Shown: piece by piece, positions 25,969-34,675 of the stretch | Numbering within the stretch: the stretch's first letter is position 1 | Layout: each line of letters starts with the position of its first letter | NCBI RefSeq assembly: GCF_001905505.1 | Contig: NZ_LIPG01000002.1 | Span: forward strand, 558,001-622,000 | Source: Streptomyces sp. CB02058 | GTDB lineage: Bacteria; Actinomycetota; Actinomycetes; Streptomycetales; Streptomycetaceae | DNA: 64,000 nucleotides | Reading direction: 5' to 3' | Position numbers and translations under genes: made by a program | The notes under the pieces: model-generated | Seen by the model: the letters and a program-made list of their open reading frames with translations, nothing else | What the model was told of the DNA's origin: nothing | The model's database searches: none

Positions 25969-26811
25969 ATGGACGAGGAACAGCCGCAGCCGACCCGGGC
26001 GCCCGCATCTCCTGCCCGCCCCGCGCCCGCCTGGGTGGACGCCTACCTGGAGCGCATCGGTGCCACCCGCCCCGCCCGTGCCGACGCGTCGGCACTGCGG
26101 GCCCTGCAAACGCGCCACCTGCTGACCGTGCCCTTCGAGAACCTGTCGATCCATCTTGGGCAGGACATCGTCCTGGAGGAGGAGAAGCTGGTCGACAAGA
26201 TCGTGACGGACCGGCGGGGCGGCTTCTGCTACGAACTCAACGGCGCCTTCGCCGGGCTGCTGCGCGAGCTCGGGTTCCGCGTCACCCTGCTCCAGGCGCG
26301 GGTCTTCGGCGACGGCGGGCGCCTCGGTATCCCGTACGACCATGTCGCCCTGCGTGTGGAGACCGACGACGGTACGGGACCCTGGCTCGCCGACGTCGGC
26401 TTCGGCGACCATGCCGTGCACCCTCTCGCGCTGGACGCCCGCACGGAGCAGCATGATCCCTGCGGTGTGTTCCGCTTCAGGGAGGCCCCTCGGGGGGACC
26501 TCGATCTGCTGCGCGGGGGTTCGCGGCAGTTCCGTCTGGACCTGCGGCCGCGCGTGCTGGCGGACTTCCGGGCGGGGTCCTGGTACCACCGCACCTCGCC
26601 GGACTCCCACTTCACCCGTTCCGTCGTCTGCTCCCGGCGCACCGAGGACGGCCGGGTGACGATCCGCGGCCGGACTCTGATCACGACCGCACACGGCGAG
26701 CGGTACGAGACGGAGCTGAGCACCGACGCCGACGTACTCGCAGCCTACCGCGACCACTTCGGGCTGGAGCCGGCCCGTCCGCCCGCCGTGCGCCCGGTCA
26801 CGACCATCTGA
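25969..26811 (+). CDS. arylamine N-acetyltransferase
   Basis: Transfers acetyl from acetyl-CoA to arylamines or hydrazines. The 280-residue protein has the complete Cys-His-Asp triad of the NAT family: Cys87 in RGGFCYELN, His125 in PYDHVAL and Asp142 in LADVGFGD. It also has the N-terminal VPFENLSIHLGQ motif. ATG 25969 begins MDEEQPQPTRAP. A GTG-led frame extends 14 codons upstream but lacks family resemblance. In actinobacteria NATs also serve in amide-forming antibiotic or lipid pathways; no such cluster is visible here, so a general detoxification role is the default. Confidence 0.93.
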   Translation: MDEEQPQPTRAPASPARPAPAWVDAYLERIGATRPARADASALRALQTRHLLTVPFENLSIHLGQDIVLEEEKLVDKIVTDRRGGFCYELNGAFAGLLRELGFRVTLLQARVFGDGGRLGIPYDHVALRVETDDGTGPWLADVGFGDHAVHPLALDARTEQHDPCGVFRFREAPRGDLDLLRGGSRQFRLDLRPRVLADFRAGSWYHRTSPDSHFTRSVVCSRRTEDGRVTIRGRTLITTAHGERYETELSTDADVLAAYRDHFGLEPARPPAVRPVTTI

Positions 26812-26959
26812 CGGGACCGGGCCGCAGAGAGAGGGAAAGAGGGGCAAACCAGGCAATGCCGACCTTCGGTGGTACCTGCGTACAGCGGCGCCCAGCTGCG
26901 TACAGGTCGTCACAACCCCTTCTGAGCTGCGGCGTTTGCCTCGAACCTCGCAACGGTGA

Positions 26960-26975
26960 TCGAATGTGCATTCGT
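26960..26975. promoter_or_regulatory. LexA-like SOS box TCGAATGTGCATTCGT
   Basis: CGAAT-GTGC-ATTCG is a perfect dyad with the CGAA(C/T)-N4-(G/A)TTCG pattern of actinobacterial LexA boxes. It lies about 72 bases before the YceI-family start. The canonical C/G at the inner arm position is T/A here. Confidence 0.45.
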
Positions 26976-27047
26976 CGGCGGGCCGCTGCTCCGACAACGA
27001 CGTCCAGCTGTCAGGGGTCCGAGGTGAGAACCGCCCCTGGGGAGTAC

Positions 27048-27938
27048 GTGCACATGTTCGGCCGTTGGTCAGGCAGCAGAGCGAAATCCGGCACCGCCCA
27101 GAGCAGCCCCCTCGCAGGTCTCCCGGTGCCGCTCACCGCGGGCATGCTGAGCTGCCGGGTGCTGGACCCCGTCAGTGAACCCGTGCAGCGGGCGGACTTC
27201 GTCGTCACCGACAAGGCGGGCCGCACCATCGTCGGCGGCGAGACGGACCCCTTCGGGAACGTGGTCGCCACGGTCCCCGCGGGCGACTACCGCGTGGGGG
27301 TCACGGCCGAGGGTTTCACCCCCTTCCACGGTTCGGCCACCGTGACCGAGGGTGGTCACGCGAGCCTCGGTGACGTGAGCCTCCAGGTCGCGCAGCCCCC
27401 GCAGCTCCCCGACCCGGGCGACTGGGAGATCGAGCCGACGCACACCCAGATCGGCTTCACAGCACGCCATATCGGCATGGCCCGCATTCACGGCAGGTTC
27501 AACACCTTCGCCGGTGCCGTCCGGATCGCCGACCGCATGGAGGACTCCGCCATGCATGTCGTCATCGACGCCTCGTCGATCGACACGAACGTGCAGATGC
27601 GGGACGACCACCTGCGCTCCACGGACTTCCTCGACGTCGGGCGCTACCCGACCCTGGAGTTCTACAGCGAACGCTTCGTCCACCGCGGCGGCACCCGCTG
27701 GGGGGTCACCGGCGCGCTCACCCTGCACGGGGTGAGCCGGACCGTCACGCTCGACACGCAGTACCTCGGTCTGGGCAACGGGCTGGAGGGCGAGACCAGG
27801 GCCGCCTGCCGGGCGACGACCGAGCTGCACCGCGAGGACTTCACGCTCACGTGGCAGACGATGCTGGCGCGCGGCATCGCGGTCGTCGGCCCCAGTATCA
27901 AGATCGACATGGACATCCAGATCGTCCCCAAGAGCTGA
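27048..27938 (+). CDS. YceI-family protein with carboxypeptidase-regulatory-like N-terminal domain
   Basis: A 296-residue protein. Residues about 30-115 look like a transthyretin/carboxypeptidase-regulatory beta domain (LSCRVLDPVSEPVQRADFVV, VVATVPAGDYRVGVTAEGF). Residues about 125-296 form a YceI lipocalin-like domain (WEIEPTHTQIGFTARHIGMA, VIDASSIDTN, HLRSTDFLDVGRYPTLEF, TLHGVSRTVTL), which binds polyisoprenoid-type lipids. No signal peptide is evident. GTG 27048 is chosen for GGGGAG five bases upstream; ATG 27054 and GTG 27024 are close alternatives. A LexA-like dyad lies upstream. Confidence 0.88.
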   Translation: MHMFGRWSGSRAKSGTAQSSPLAGLPVPLTAGMLSCRVLDPVSEPVQRADFVVTDKAGRTIVGGETDPFGNVVATVPAGDYRVGVTAEGFTPFHGSATVTEGGHASLGDVSLQVAQPPQLPDPGDWEIEPTHTQIGFTARHIGMARIHGRFNTFAGAVRIADRMEDSAMHVVIDASSIDTNVQMRDDHLRSTDFLDVGRYPTLEFYSERFVHRGGTRWGVTGALTLHGVSRTVTLDTQYLGLGNGLEGETRAACRATTELHREDFTLTWQTMLARGIAVVGPSIKIDMDIQIVPKS

Positions 27939-27939
27939 A

Positions 27940-28119
27940 GGCCGCCCGCCTGCGCCGTCCCTGTGCGCGAGGCGGCCTGCATCGTTCCTGCGGCGTGTGG
28001 CCGCCTGCACCGCTCCGGCGGGCACGCGGCCGTCCGTGCCGCCCGTACCGTCCATACGGCGCGTGGCCGTCTGCACCGTTTCTGCGGGCGCGCGGCCGCC
28101 TGCGCCGCTCCTACGGCGC
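27940..28119. repeat. about 29-bp imperfect tandem repeat, six units
   Basis: Units begin GGCCGCCTGCACCG or close variants and end in CGGGCGCGC-like sequence; most are 28-30 bp and one is 37 bp. They fill the space between the YceI gene and the convergent 81-residue gene and reach into its last codons. Confidence 0.7.
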
Positions 28120-28356
28120 CTCCAGCCATCCCTCGTACTCCGCGGCGAACGCGTCGAGCGCCGCGGAGTCCAGCCGTGCGGCCGGGTCCTCCACCACGAC
28201 CAGCCACTGGGCGTCCTCGGCGTCGTCCTCACCGGCCAGGGCGTCCCGTACGAGCTGGGGCTCCTCGGTGACGCCGAACCTGTCGGCCAGCTCCCCCGCG
28301 ACCTCCTCGGCCGCGTCGCGGTCGGGCAGCACCAGCACATGTCTCACATCGCTCAC
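28111..28356 (-). CDS. conserved hypothetical protein (81 aa)
   Basis: An 81-residue acidic protein from ATG 28356, beginning MSDVRHVLVLPDRDAAEEVA. It has an alternating strand-helix pattern resembling a small ACT- or ferredoxin-like alpha/beta fold: HVLVLPDR, a helix to ELADRFG, PQLVRDALAG, WLVVVEDPAAR and a terminal helix EYEGWLEAP. There are no cysteines, membrane helix or known motif. It is divergent from holA and convergent with the YceI gene. Function is unknown. Confidence 0.8.
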   Translation of the reverse strand: MSDVRHVLVLPDRDAAEEVAGELADRFGVTEEPQLVRDALAGEDDAEDAQWLVVVEDPAARLDSAALDAFAAEYEGWLEAP

Positions 28357-28445
28357 CCGGTCATTCTCCGGTACGGCCGGGGCCGGCCCGCGCCCGGGCG
28401 GCTGTCCCGCATCGTTGTCACAGGGGCGTGGGATGCTGGACGGCG

Positions 28446-29435
28446 ATGGCCACCAGACGCAATTCCACCGACGACCCGCTCGCCCCCCTCACCCTCGCCG
28501 TGGGCCAGGAAGACCTGCTCCTGGACCGCGCCGTGCAGCAGGTGGTGGCGGCGGCCCGCGCCTCCGACGCCGACACGGACGTCCGCGACCTCACCCCGGA
28601 CCAGCTGCAGCCCGGGACGCTCGCCGAGCTCACCAGCCCCTCGCTCTTCGCCGAGCGCAAGGTGGTGATCGTGCGCAACGCGCAGGACCTCTCCGCCGAC
28701 ACGGTGAAGGACGTCAAGGCGTACATCGGCGCGCCCGCCGAGGAGATCACCCTCGTGCTCCTGCACGCGGGCGGAGCCAAGGGCAAGGGGCTGCTGGACG
28801 CGGCGCGCAAGGCCGGTGCGCGCGAGGTGGCGTGCCCCAAGACCACCAAGCCGGCCGAGCGGCTGTCCTTCGTACGGTCGGAGTTCCGGGCGCTCGGACG
28901 CTCCGCGACCCCCGAGGCGTGCCAGGCCCTCGTGGACTCCATCGGCAGCGACCTCCGGGAGCTGGCGAGCGCCGTCTCCCAGCTCGCGGCGGATGTCGAA
29001 GGCACCATCGACGAAGCGGTCGTCGGCCGCTACTACACCGGCCGCGCCGAGGCCTCCTCCTTCACCGTGGCCGACCGTGCGGTCGAGGGCCGGGCCGCGG
29101 AGGCGCTGGAGGCGCTGCGCTGGTCGCTCTCCACCGGAGTGGCTCCCGTCCTGATCACCAGCGCCCTCGCGCAGGGTGTACGGGCGATCGGCAAGCTCTC
29201 GTCGGCGCGTGGCGGGCGGCCCGCGGATCTCGCCAGGGAGCTCGGCATGCCGCCGTGGAAGATCGACCGGGTGCGTCAGCAGATGCGCGGCTGGACGCCG
29301 GACGGGGTGGCGGCGGCGCTCCTCGCGGTATCGGCGGCCGACGCGGGGGTCAAGGGTGGCGGGGACGACCCCGCGTACGCCTTGGAGAAGGCCGTGGTCG
29401 CCGTCGCTCGCGCAGCCCGCTCCGGAGGCCGCTGA
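28446..29435 (+). CDS. holA: DNA polymerase III subunit delta
   Basis: The delta subunit of the clamp loader opens the beta clamp and works with gamma/tau and delta'. The 329-residue product matches the HolA family: LTLAVGQEDLLLDRAV at the N-terminus, the beta-binding region SPSLFAERKVVIVRNAQD, ALVDSIGSDLRELASAVSQL, and the C-terminal collar domain ALAQGVRAIGKLSSARGGR with LGMPPWKIDRVRQQMRGW. ATG 28446 starts MATRRNSTDDPLAP. The gene is convergent with rpsT across a repeat array and strong terminator, the classic comEC-holA-rpsT actinobacterial arrangement. Confidence 0.95.
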   Translation: MATRRNSTDDPLAPLTLAVGQEDLLLDRAVQQVVAAARASDADTDVRDLTPDQLQPGTLAELTSPSLFAERKVVIVRNAQDLSADTVKDVKAYIGAPAEEITLVLLHAGGAKGKGLLDAARKAGAREVACPKTTKPAERLSFVRSEFRALGRSATPEACQALVDSIGSDLRELASAVSQLAADVEGTIDEAVVGRYYTGRAEASSFTVADRAVEGRAAEALEALRWSLSTGVAPVLITSALAQGVRAIGKLSSARGGRPADLARELGMPPWKIDRVRQQMRGWTPDGVAAALLAVSAADAGVKGGGDDPAYALEKAVVAVARAARSGGR

Positions 29436-29506
29436 GCCCTCGCGGGCGGGGGCGGCGCAGGCCCACCCGGCTGATCCGCCTCGAAACCCCGGCGCGCCGG
29501 GACCCA

Positions 29507-29638
29507 CCACCGCACGCCGCATGCGCGAGCACCGCATGAAACGGGCACGAGCACCACACGCCGCGTGTGTGAGCACCGCACGCAGCGGGCGTGAGCACCG
29601 CACGCCGCATGCGCGAGCACCGTACGCGGCATGCGCGA
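29507..29638. repeat. 22-bp tandem repeat, six units
   Basis: Six contiguous 22-bp units of the form GCACCGCACGCCGCATGCGC followed by GA. Units 1 and 5 are the most alike; units 2 and 3 are more diverged. The array ends exactly at the first base of the terminator stem. Confidence 0.9.
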
Positions 29639-29686
29639 AGGCCCCGGCCGTCGTCCTGGGGAGGACGTCGGCCGGGGCCTTCGTTT
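29638..29686. terminator. bidirectional terminator between holA and rpsT
   Basis: AAGGCCCCGGCCG (29638-29650) pairs with CGGCCGGGGCCTT (29669-29681), with an inner GTCCT/AGGAC stem and TTCGTTT following. A-rich and T-rich flanks allow use from both sides. Confidence 0.88.
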
Positions 29687-29802
29687 CACGCTTGGTGCGC
29701 CGCACCCGCGTGGCGAACGCAGGTTCGGTGTGCGGCGCGGGGTGCCGGTCAGGAGCGGGAGAGAGGGCCCGCTGAGTCCGTTCCGGCGATCACATCAGTA
29801 GC

Positions 29803-30069
29803 TCAGCCCTGGAGGGCGGCAACCTTGAGCGCCAGCGCCGACTTCTTGTTGGCGGCGGCGTTCTTGTGGATGACACCCTTCGAGACAGCCTTGTCGAGCT
29901 GGCGCGACGCGTCACGGACGGCCACAGTGGCCTTCTCGACGTCACCGGCAGCGGCAGCCTCACGGGCCTTGCGGATCGAGGTCTTGAGCGAGGACTTGAC
30001 GGCCTTGTTGCGCAGGCGCGCCTTCTCGTTCGTCTTGTTCCGCTTGATCTGGGACTTGATGTTCGCCAC
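29803..30069 (-). CDS. rpsT: 30S ribosomal protein S20 (bS20)
   Basis: An 88-residue basic helical protein of the small ribosomal subunit that binds 16S rRNA. The sequence [20 protein letters not shown] is diagnostic, followed by [14 protein letters not shown] and [17 protein letters not shown]. It is full length for the family. The gene is divergent from lepA and convergent with holA. Codon choice is strongly biased to C-ending codons, as expected for a highly expressed gene. Confidence 0.98.
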   Translation of the reverse strand: MANIKSQIKRNKTNEKARLRNKAVKSSLKTSIRKAREAAAAGDVEKATVAVRDASRQLDKAVSKGVIHKNAAANKKSALALKVAALQG

Positions 30070-30284
30070 GAAAGAGCCTTTTCAGGTTCGTTGGATCTTC
30101 TATGTGCGCCACGCCGCTTCTGAGGGCCACGAGGCACAGCTGCCCACGGTAGCAGTCACCCTCGGACCGGCCCAAACCGGTCCCGGTCCCGCAGGCGTGG
30201 GACCATGGAGGCTACGTATCGATCCGTCCGACCCGACATCGACCCGAGACACGGCGTCCGGCGTCTCAAGAATCAGGACCCTGC

Positions 30285-32159
30285 GTGCCCGCGACTCCTA
30301 CCAACGTGCCCGAGCCGAGCCGTACCGACCCGGCGCTGATCCGCAATTTCTGCATCATCGCGCACATCGACCACGGCAAGTCGACGCTTGCCGACCGGAT
30401 GCTCCAGCTGACGGGAGTGGTCGACCAGCGGCAGATGCGCGCCCAGTATCTCGACCGGATGGACATCGAGCGCGAGCGCGGCATCACCATCAAGTCCCAG
30501 GCGGTCCGTCTGCCGTGGGCGCCCACCGAGGGTGAGGACAAGGGCTCGACCCACATCCTCAACATGATCGACACCCCCGGCCACGTGGACTTCACCTACG
30601 AGGTCTCCCGCTCCCTGGCGGCGTGCGAGGGCACGGTCCTCCTGGTCGACGCGGCCCAGGGCATCGAGGCGCAGACGCTGGCCAACCTCTACCTGGCGAT
30701 GGAGAACGACCTCACCATCGTCCCGGTGCTCAACAAGATCGACCTGCCGGCCGCGCAGCCCGAGAAGTTCTCCGAGGAGCTCGCCAACCTCATCGGCTGC
30801 CAGCCCGAGGACGTGCTCAAGGTCTCGGCGAAGACCGGCATCGGTGTGGACGCGCTGCTCGACCGGGTCGTCCGGGACGTCCCGGCCCCGATCGGCCAGG
30901 CGGACGCCCCGGCCCGGGCGATGATCTTCGACTCGGTCTACGACGCCTACCGCGGTGTCGTCACCTACGTCAGGGTCGTCGACGGCCAGCTCAACAAGCG
31001 CGAGCGCATCAAGATGATGTCGACGGGCGCCACCCACGAGCTGCTGGAGATCGGTGTCTCCTCCCCGGAGATGACCCCGGCCGACGGCATCGGCGTGGGT
31101 GAGGTCGGCTACATCATCACCGGTGTGAAGGACGTCCGGCAGTCCAAGGTCGGTGACACCATCACCTCCCTGAACAAGGGGGCGACCGAGGCGCTGGGCG
31201 GCTACAAGGACCCCAAGCCGATGGTGTTCTCGGGGCTCTACCCCCTGGACGGCTCCGACTACCCGGACCTGCGCGAGGCCCTGGACAAGCTCCAGCTCAA
31301 CGACGCCGCCCTGGTGTACGAGCCCGAGACCTCGGCCGCGCTCGGCTTCGGCTTCCGCGTCGGCTTCCTCGGCCTGCTGCACCTCGACGTGATCCGTGAG
31401 CGCCTGGAGCGCGAGTTCGGCCTGGAGCTCATCGCCACCGCCCCCAACGTGGTCTACCGCGTGGAGATGGAGGACGGCTCGGAGCACATCGTCACCAATC
31501 CGAGCGAGTTCCCCGAAGGCAAGATCGACAAGGTGCACGAGCCGGTCGTCAGGGCCACGGTCCTGGCGCCCAGCGAGTTCATCGGGGCGATCATGGAGCT
31601 CTGCCAGAACCGGCGCGGCACCCTGCTCGGCATGGACTACCTGTCCGAGGACCGGGTCGAGATCCGCTACACCCTGCCGCTCGCCGAGATCGTCTTCGAC
31701 TTCTTCGACCAGCTGAAGTCCAAGACCCGCGGTTACGCCTCCCTCGACTACGAGCCCACCGGCGAGCAGTCCGCCCAGCTCGTCAAGGTCGACATCCTGC
31801 TGCACGGCGACAAGGTGGACGCCTTCTCGGCGGTCACGCACAAGGACAAGGCGTACGCCTACGGTGTCCGGCTCGTCGCCAAGCTGCAGAAGCTCATCCC
31901 CCGGCAGAACTTCGAGGTGCCGATCCAGGCGGCCATCGGCTCCCGGGTCATCGCCCGTGAGACCGTCCGCGCCATCCGCAAGGACGTCCTCGCCAAGTGC
32001 TACGGCGGTGACATCTCCCGTAAGCGGAAGCTGCTGGAGAAGCAGAAGGAAGGCAAGAAGCGGATGAAGATGGTCGGCAACGTGGAGGTGCCGCAGGACG
32101 CGTTCATCTCCGTGCTGTCGACCGACGAGTCGGCGGGCGAGGGCAAGGGCAAGAAGTAA
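30285..32159 (+). CDS. lepA: elongation factor 4 (LepA)
   Basis: A ribosome-dependent translational GTPase that can back-translocate or assist ribosome biogenesis. The 624-residue product shows the G1 loop [14 protein letters not shown], the G2 region [22 protein letters not shown] (G3), NKIDLPAA (G4) and the LepA-specific C-terminal domain with [34 protein letters not shown] (in part) and a lysine-rich end. GTG 30285 gives [13 protein letters not shown] and leaves a usual short N-terminal extension. The lepA-rpsT divergent arrangement is typical of actinobacteria. Confidence 0.97.
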   Translation: MPATPTNVPEPSRTDPALIRNFCIIAHIDHGKSTLADRMLQLTGVVDQRQMRAQYLDRMDIERERGITIKSQAVRLPWAPTEGEDKGSTHILNMIDTPGHVDFTYEVSRSLAACEGTVLLVDAAQGIEAQTLANLYLAMENDLTIVPVLNKIDLPAAQPEKFSEELANLIGCQPEDVLKVSAKTGIGVDALLDRVVRDVPAPIGQADAPARAMIFDSVYDAYRGVVTYVRVVDGQLNKRERIKMMSTGATHELLEIGVSSPEMTPADGIGVGEVGYIITGVKDVRQSKVGDTITSLNKGATEALGGYKDPKPMVFSGLYPLDGSDYPDLREALDKLQLNDAALVYEPETSAALGFGFRVGFLGLLHLDVIRERLEREFGLELIATAPNVVYRVEMEDGSEHIVTNPSEFPEGKIDKVHEPVVRATVLAPSEFIGAIMELCQNRRGTLLGMDYLSEDRVEIRYTLPLAEIVFDFFDQLKSKTRGYASLDYEPTGEQSAQLVKVDILLHGDKVDAFSAVTHKDKAYAYGVRLVAKLQKLIPRQNFEVPIQAAIGSRVIARETVRAIRKDVLAKCYGGDISRKRKLLEKQKEGKKRMKMVGNVEVPQDAFISVLSTDESAGEGKGKK

Positions 32160-32304
32160 CGCCCGCACCCCCGGTCCGGGAGCGCGGGCACTCCCCGCCC
32201 GGGGGCCCGTCCCGCCCCGGACCCCTCGTCGGCCCGGCGTGGCCGGGAGCACCGTCATGGACGTACCCGGCCGTACGACCTGGGTGTACGCGGAAGCAGC
32301 CCAA

Positions 32305-32350
32305 CGGGCCCCCGTGTCGCGGATGTCCGCGGCGCGGGGGCCCGGTTCGT
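32305..32350 (+). terminator. terminator downstream of lepA
   Basis: CGGGCCCCCG (32305-32314) pairs perfectly with CGGGGGCCCG (32335-32344), with an inner CGCGGA/TCCGCG stem, followed by GTTCGTT. Confidence 0.8.
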
Positions 32351-32417
32351 TATGAAGCGGCGGCCTGTTGCCTCTTACGCGACGGTCCCGGGCGCTCTAC
32401 TCTGATCACCACCCGTT

Positions 32418-32434
32418 AGTTACTCGCCAGTTAA
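32418..32434. promoter_or_regulatory. candidate operator AGTTACTCGCCAGTTAA
   Basis: AGTTA occurs twice, 11 bp apart (one helical turn), in the form AGTTACTCGCC-AGTTAA. The sequence is also an imperfect dyad (TTACT/AGTTAA). It lies about 90 bases before the acyl-CoA synthetase start, so control by a fatty-acid-type TetR regulator is conceivable but unproven. Confidence 0.3.
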
Positions 32435-32525
32435 ACAAGCAGGCCGAGCGGGAACGAGAAGCAGGACATACAAGAAGCAGCACCCATAAGCCGGTCGTAG
32501 CAATGCCGCAGGCCCGGAGGACGTC

Positions 32526-34415
32526 GTGAGCGACACACAGACCTTGATCGATAGCCGACCGCCCTCCGTGGCGACTCTCTTCGTCGACCGCGTGGCGGCC
32601 ACACCGGACGGTGAGGCGTACCGCTACCCGGTGCCGGCCGCCTCGGGCCAGGGCCCGGACGAGTGGAAGTCGCTGACCTGGGCGGAGGCCGCCGAGCGGG
32701 TGTACGCCGTCGCGGCCGGTCTGATCGCTCTGGGTGTCCAGCCGGAGCAGCGCGTCGCTCTCGCCTCCTCCACCCGGGTCGAGTGGATCCTGGTCGACCT
32801 GGGCGTCATGTGCGCGGGTGCCGCCACGACGACGGTCTACCCGTCGACGAACACCGAGGAGTCCGCCTTCATCCTGGCCGACTCCGAGAGCCGTGTCCTG
32901 ATCGCCGAGGACGCCGTCCAGCTGGCGAAGGCCCGGGAGAGCAGGGCCCAGCTGCCCGGCCTGGCGCATGTCGTCGTCATCGATCCGTCCGGCGTCGAGC
33001 CCGCGGACGAGGACCCCGAGGGCTGGCTCCTCACCCTGGCCGACCTGGAGGCCCGGGGCGCCGAGCACCTGGCGAAGAACCCGGACGCGGTCACCGAGCG
33101 GGTCTCCGCCATCACCGCGGACCAGCTGGCGACCCTGATCTACACCTCGGGCACCACGGGCCGTCCCAAGGGCGTACGGCTGCCGCACGACAACTGGTCG
33201 TACATGGCCAAGGCGACCGTCTCCACCGGGATGATCAACCCGGACGACGTCCAGTACCTCTGGCTGCCGCTCGCGCACGTCTTCGGCAAGGTGCTCACGT
33301 CCGGCCAGATCGAGGTCGGCCACGTCACGGCCGTCGACGGGCGCGTCGACAAGATCATCGAGAACCTCCCGGTGGTCCAGCCGACCTACATGGCCGCCGT
33401 GCCGCGCATCTTCGAGAAGGTCTACAACGGCGTCGCGGCCAAGGCGCGGGCGGGCGGCGGGGCCAAGTACAAGATCTTCCAGTGGGCGGCCGAGGTCGCC
33501 CGCGAGCACGCCAAGGTGTCGCAGGACAACTTCCGCCGCACCGGCAAGGCCTCCGTCCCCTTCGGCCTCGGCGCCAAGCACAAGGTCGCCGACACCCTCG
33601 TCTACGCCAAGATCCGTGAGGCCTTCGGCGGACGGCTCCGCGCCTGCATCTCCGGCTCCGCCGCGCTCGCCCCCGACATCGGCCTCTTCTTCTCCGGCGC
33701 GGGCATCCACATCCTCGAGGGCTACGGCCTCACCGAGTCCAGCGCCGCCTCCTTCGTCAACCCGGGCGAGGCCTACCGCACCGGCACCGTCGGCAAGCCG
33801 CTCCCCGGCACCGAGGTCCGGATCGCGGAGGACGGCGAGATCCTGCTGCGCGGCCCCGGCCTCATGGAGGGCTACCACCAGCTGCCGGAGAAGACCGCCG
33901 AGGTGCTGGAGTCCGACGGCTGGTTCCACACCGGTGACATCGGCGAGCTCTCCCAGGACGGCTATCTGCGGATCACGGACCGCAAGAAGGACCTGATCAA
34001 GACGTCCGGCGGCAAGTACATCGCCCCGGCCGAGGTCGAGGGCCAGTTCAAGGCGGTCTGCCCGTTCGTCTCCAACATCCTGGTGCACGGCGCGGACCGT
34101 AACTTCTGCACCGCGCTCATCGCGCTCGACGAGCCGACCATCCTCGGCTGGGCCGAGGAGAACGGGCTGGGCGGCAAGCCGTACGCCGACGTCGTGGCGT
34201 CCCCGCAGGCCGTGGAGCTCATCGAGGGCTATGTGAAGCGGCTCAACGAGGGCCTGCAGCGCTGGCAGACCATCAAGAAGTTCCGGCTGCTCCCGCGCGA
34301 CCTGGACATCGAGCACGGCGAGCTGACCCCCAGCCTCAAGCTGAAGCGGCCGGTCGTCGAGCGCGAGTACAAGGACCTGATCGACGACATGTACGCGGGC
34401 TCCCGCGAGGCATAG
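32526..34415 (+). CDS. long-chain fatty-acid--CoA ligase (AMP-binding)
   Basis: Activates a long-chain fatty acid with ATP to acyl-AMP and then acyl-CoA. The 629-residue adenylate-forming enzyme has the P-loop LIYTSGTTGRPKGVRL, the A4/A5 region YGLTESSAASFVNPG, and the C-terminal GWFHTGDIGELSQDGYLRITDRKKD hinge (in part) with SGGKYIAPAEVE. GTG 32526 is preceded by GGAGGACGTC. The length and the motif LPLAHVFGKV match FadD15-type long-chain synthetases. Fatty-acid specificity is inferred from family resemblance only. Confidence 0.93.
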   Translation: MSDTQTLIDSRPPSVATLFVDRVAATPDGEAYRYPVPAASGQGPDEWKSLTWAEAAERVYAVAAGLIALGVQPEQRVALASSTRVEWILVDLGVMCAGAATTTVYPSTNTEESAFILADSESRVLIAEDAVQLAKARESRAQLPGLAHVVVIDPSGVEPADEDPEGWLLTLADLEARGAEHLAKNPDAVTERVSAITADQLATLIYTSGTTGRPKGVRLPHDNWSYMAKATVSTGMINPDDVQYLWLPLAHVFGKVLTSGQIEVGHVTAVDGRVDKIIENLPVVQPTYMAAVPRIFEKVYNGVAAKARAGGGAKYKIFQWAAEVAREHAKVSQDNFRRTGKASVPFGLGAKHKVADTLVYAKIREAFGGRLRACISGSAALAPDIGLFFSGAGIHILEGYGLTESSAASFVNPGEAYRTGTVGKPLPGTEVRIAEDGEILLRGPGLMEGYHQLPEKTAEVLESDGWFHTGDIGELSQDGYLRITDRKKDLIKTSGGKYIAPAEVEGQFKAVCPFVSNILVHGADRNFCTALIALDEPTILGWAEENGLGGKPYADVVASPQAVELIEGYVKRLNEGLQRWQTIKKFRLLPRDLDIEHGELTPSLKLKRPVVEREYKDLIDDMYAGSREA

Positions 34416-34516
34416 CGACGACGAGTACGAGGGCTCCCGCGAGGCATGGCGGCGGGATGCGCGCGGGCTCCCGCGATGCCTGGAGCCCGGAGGGACGCGG
34501 AGCCCGGAGGAACGTC

Positions 34517-34562
34517 ACGGCGGGGCCGGTGGGTGCGGGGAGCACCCACCGGCCCCGCCGTC
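34517..34562 (+). terminator. very strong terminator after the acyl-CoA synthetase gene
   Basis: A perfect stem of 19-20 bp joins CGGCGGGGCCGGTGGGTGC (34518-34536) with its complement (34542-34560) around the loop GGGGA. CGTTCT follows. Confidence 0.88.
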
Positions 34563-34675
34563 GTTCTCCGGAGACTCCGGCCACTTACGTCACTCGGCGC
34601 TTATGGGCGCGCCCGGTCTGTCACTCTGTCGGGATACGTCAGCGGCGTTTCGCGAGACCGATCAGGAGCCGCACA

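Larger units (their letters stand above)
29436..29802. other. 367-bp intergenic region between holA and rpsT
   Basis: It holds six 22-bp tandem units (29507-29638) that end at the left arm of a strong bidirectional terminator (29638-29681). The rest has no visible gene. Confidence 0.7.
32160..32525. other. 366-bp region between lepA and the acyl-CoA synthetase gene
   Basis: It contains the lepA-side terminator (32305-32350) and, further on, a putative promoter/operator zone with the direct repeat AGTTACTCGCC-AGTTAA (32418-32434). No gene is visible. Confidence 0.6.

Noticed and set aside
29507..29638. CRISPR array
   Set aside because: The 22-bp units are contiguous without unique spacers and there are no cas genes.
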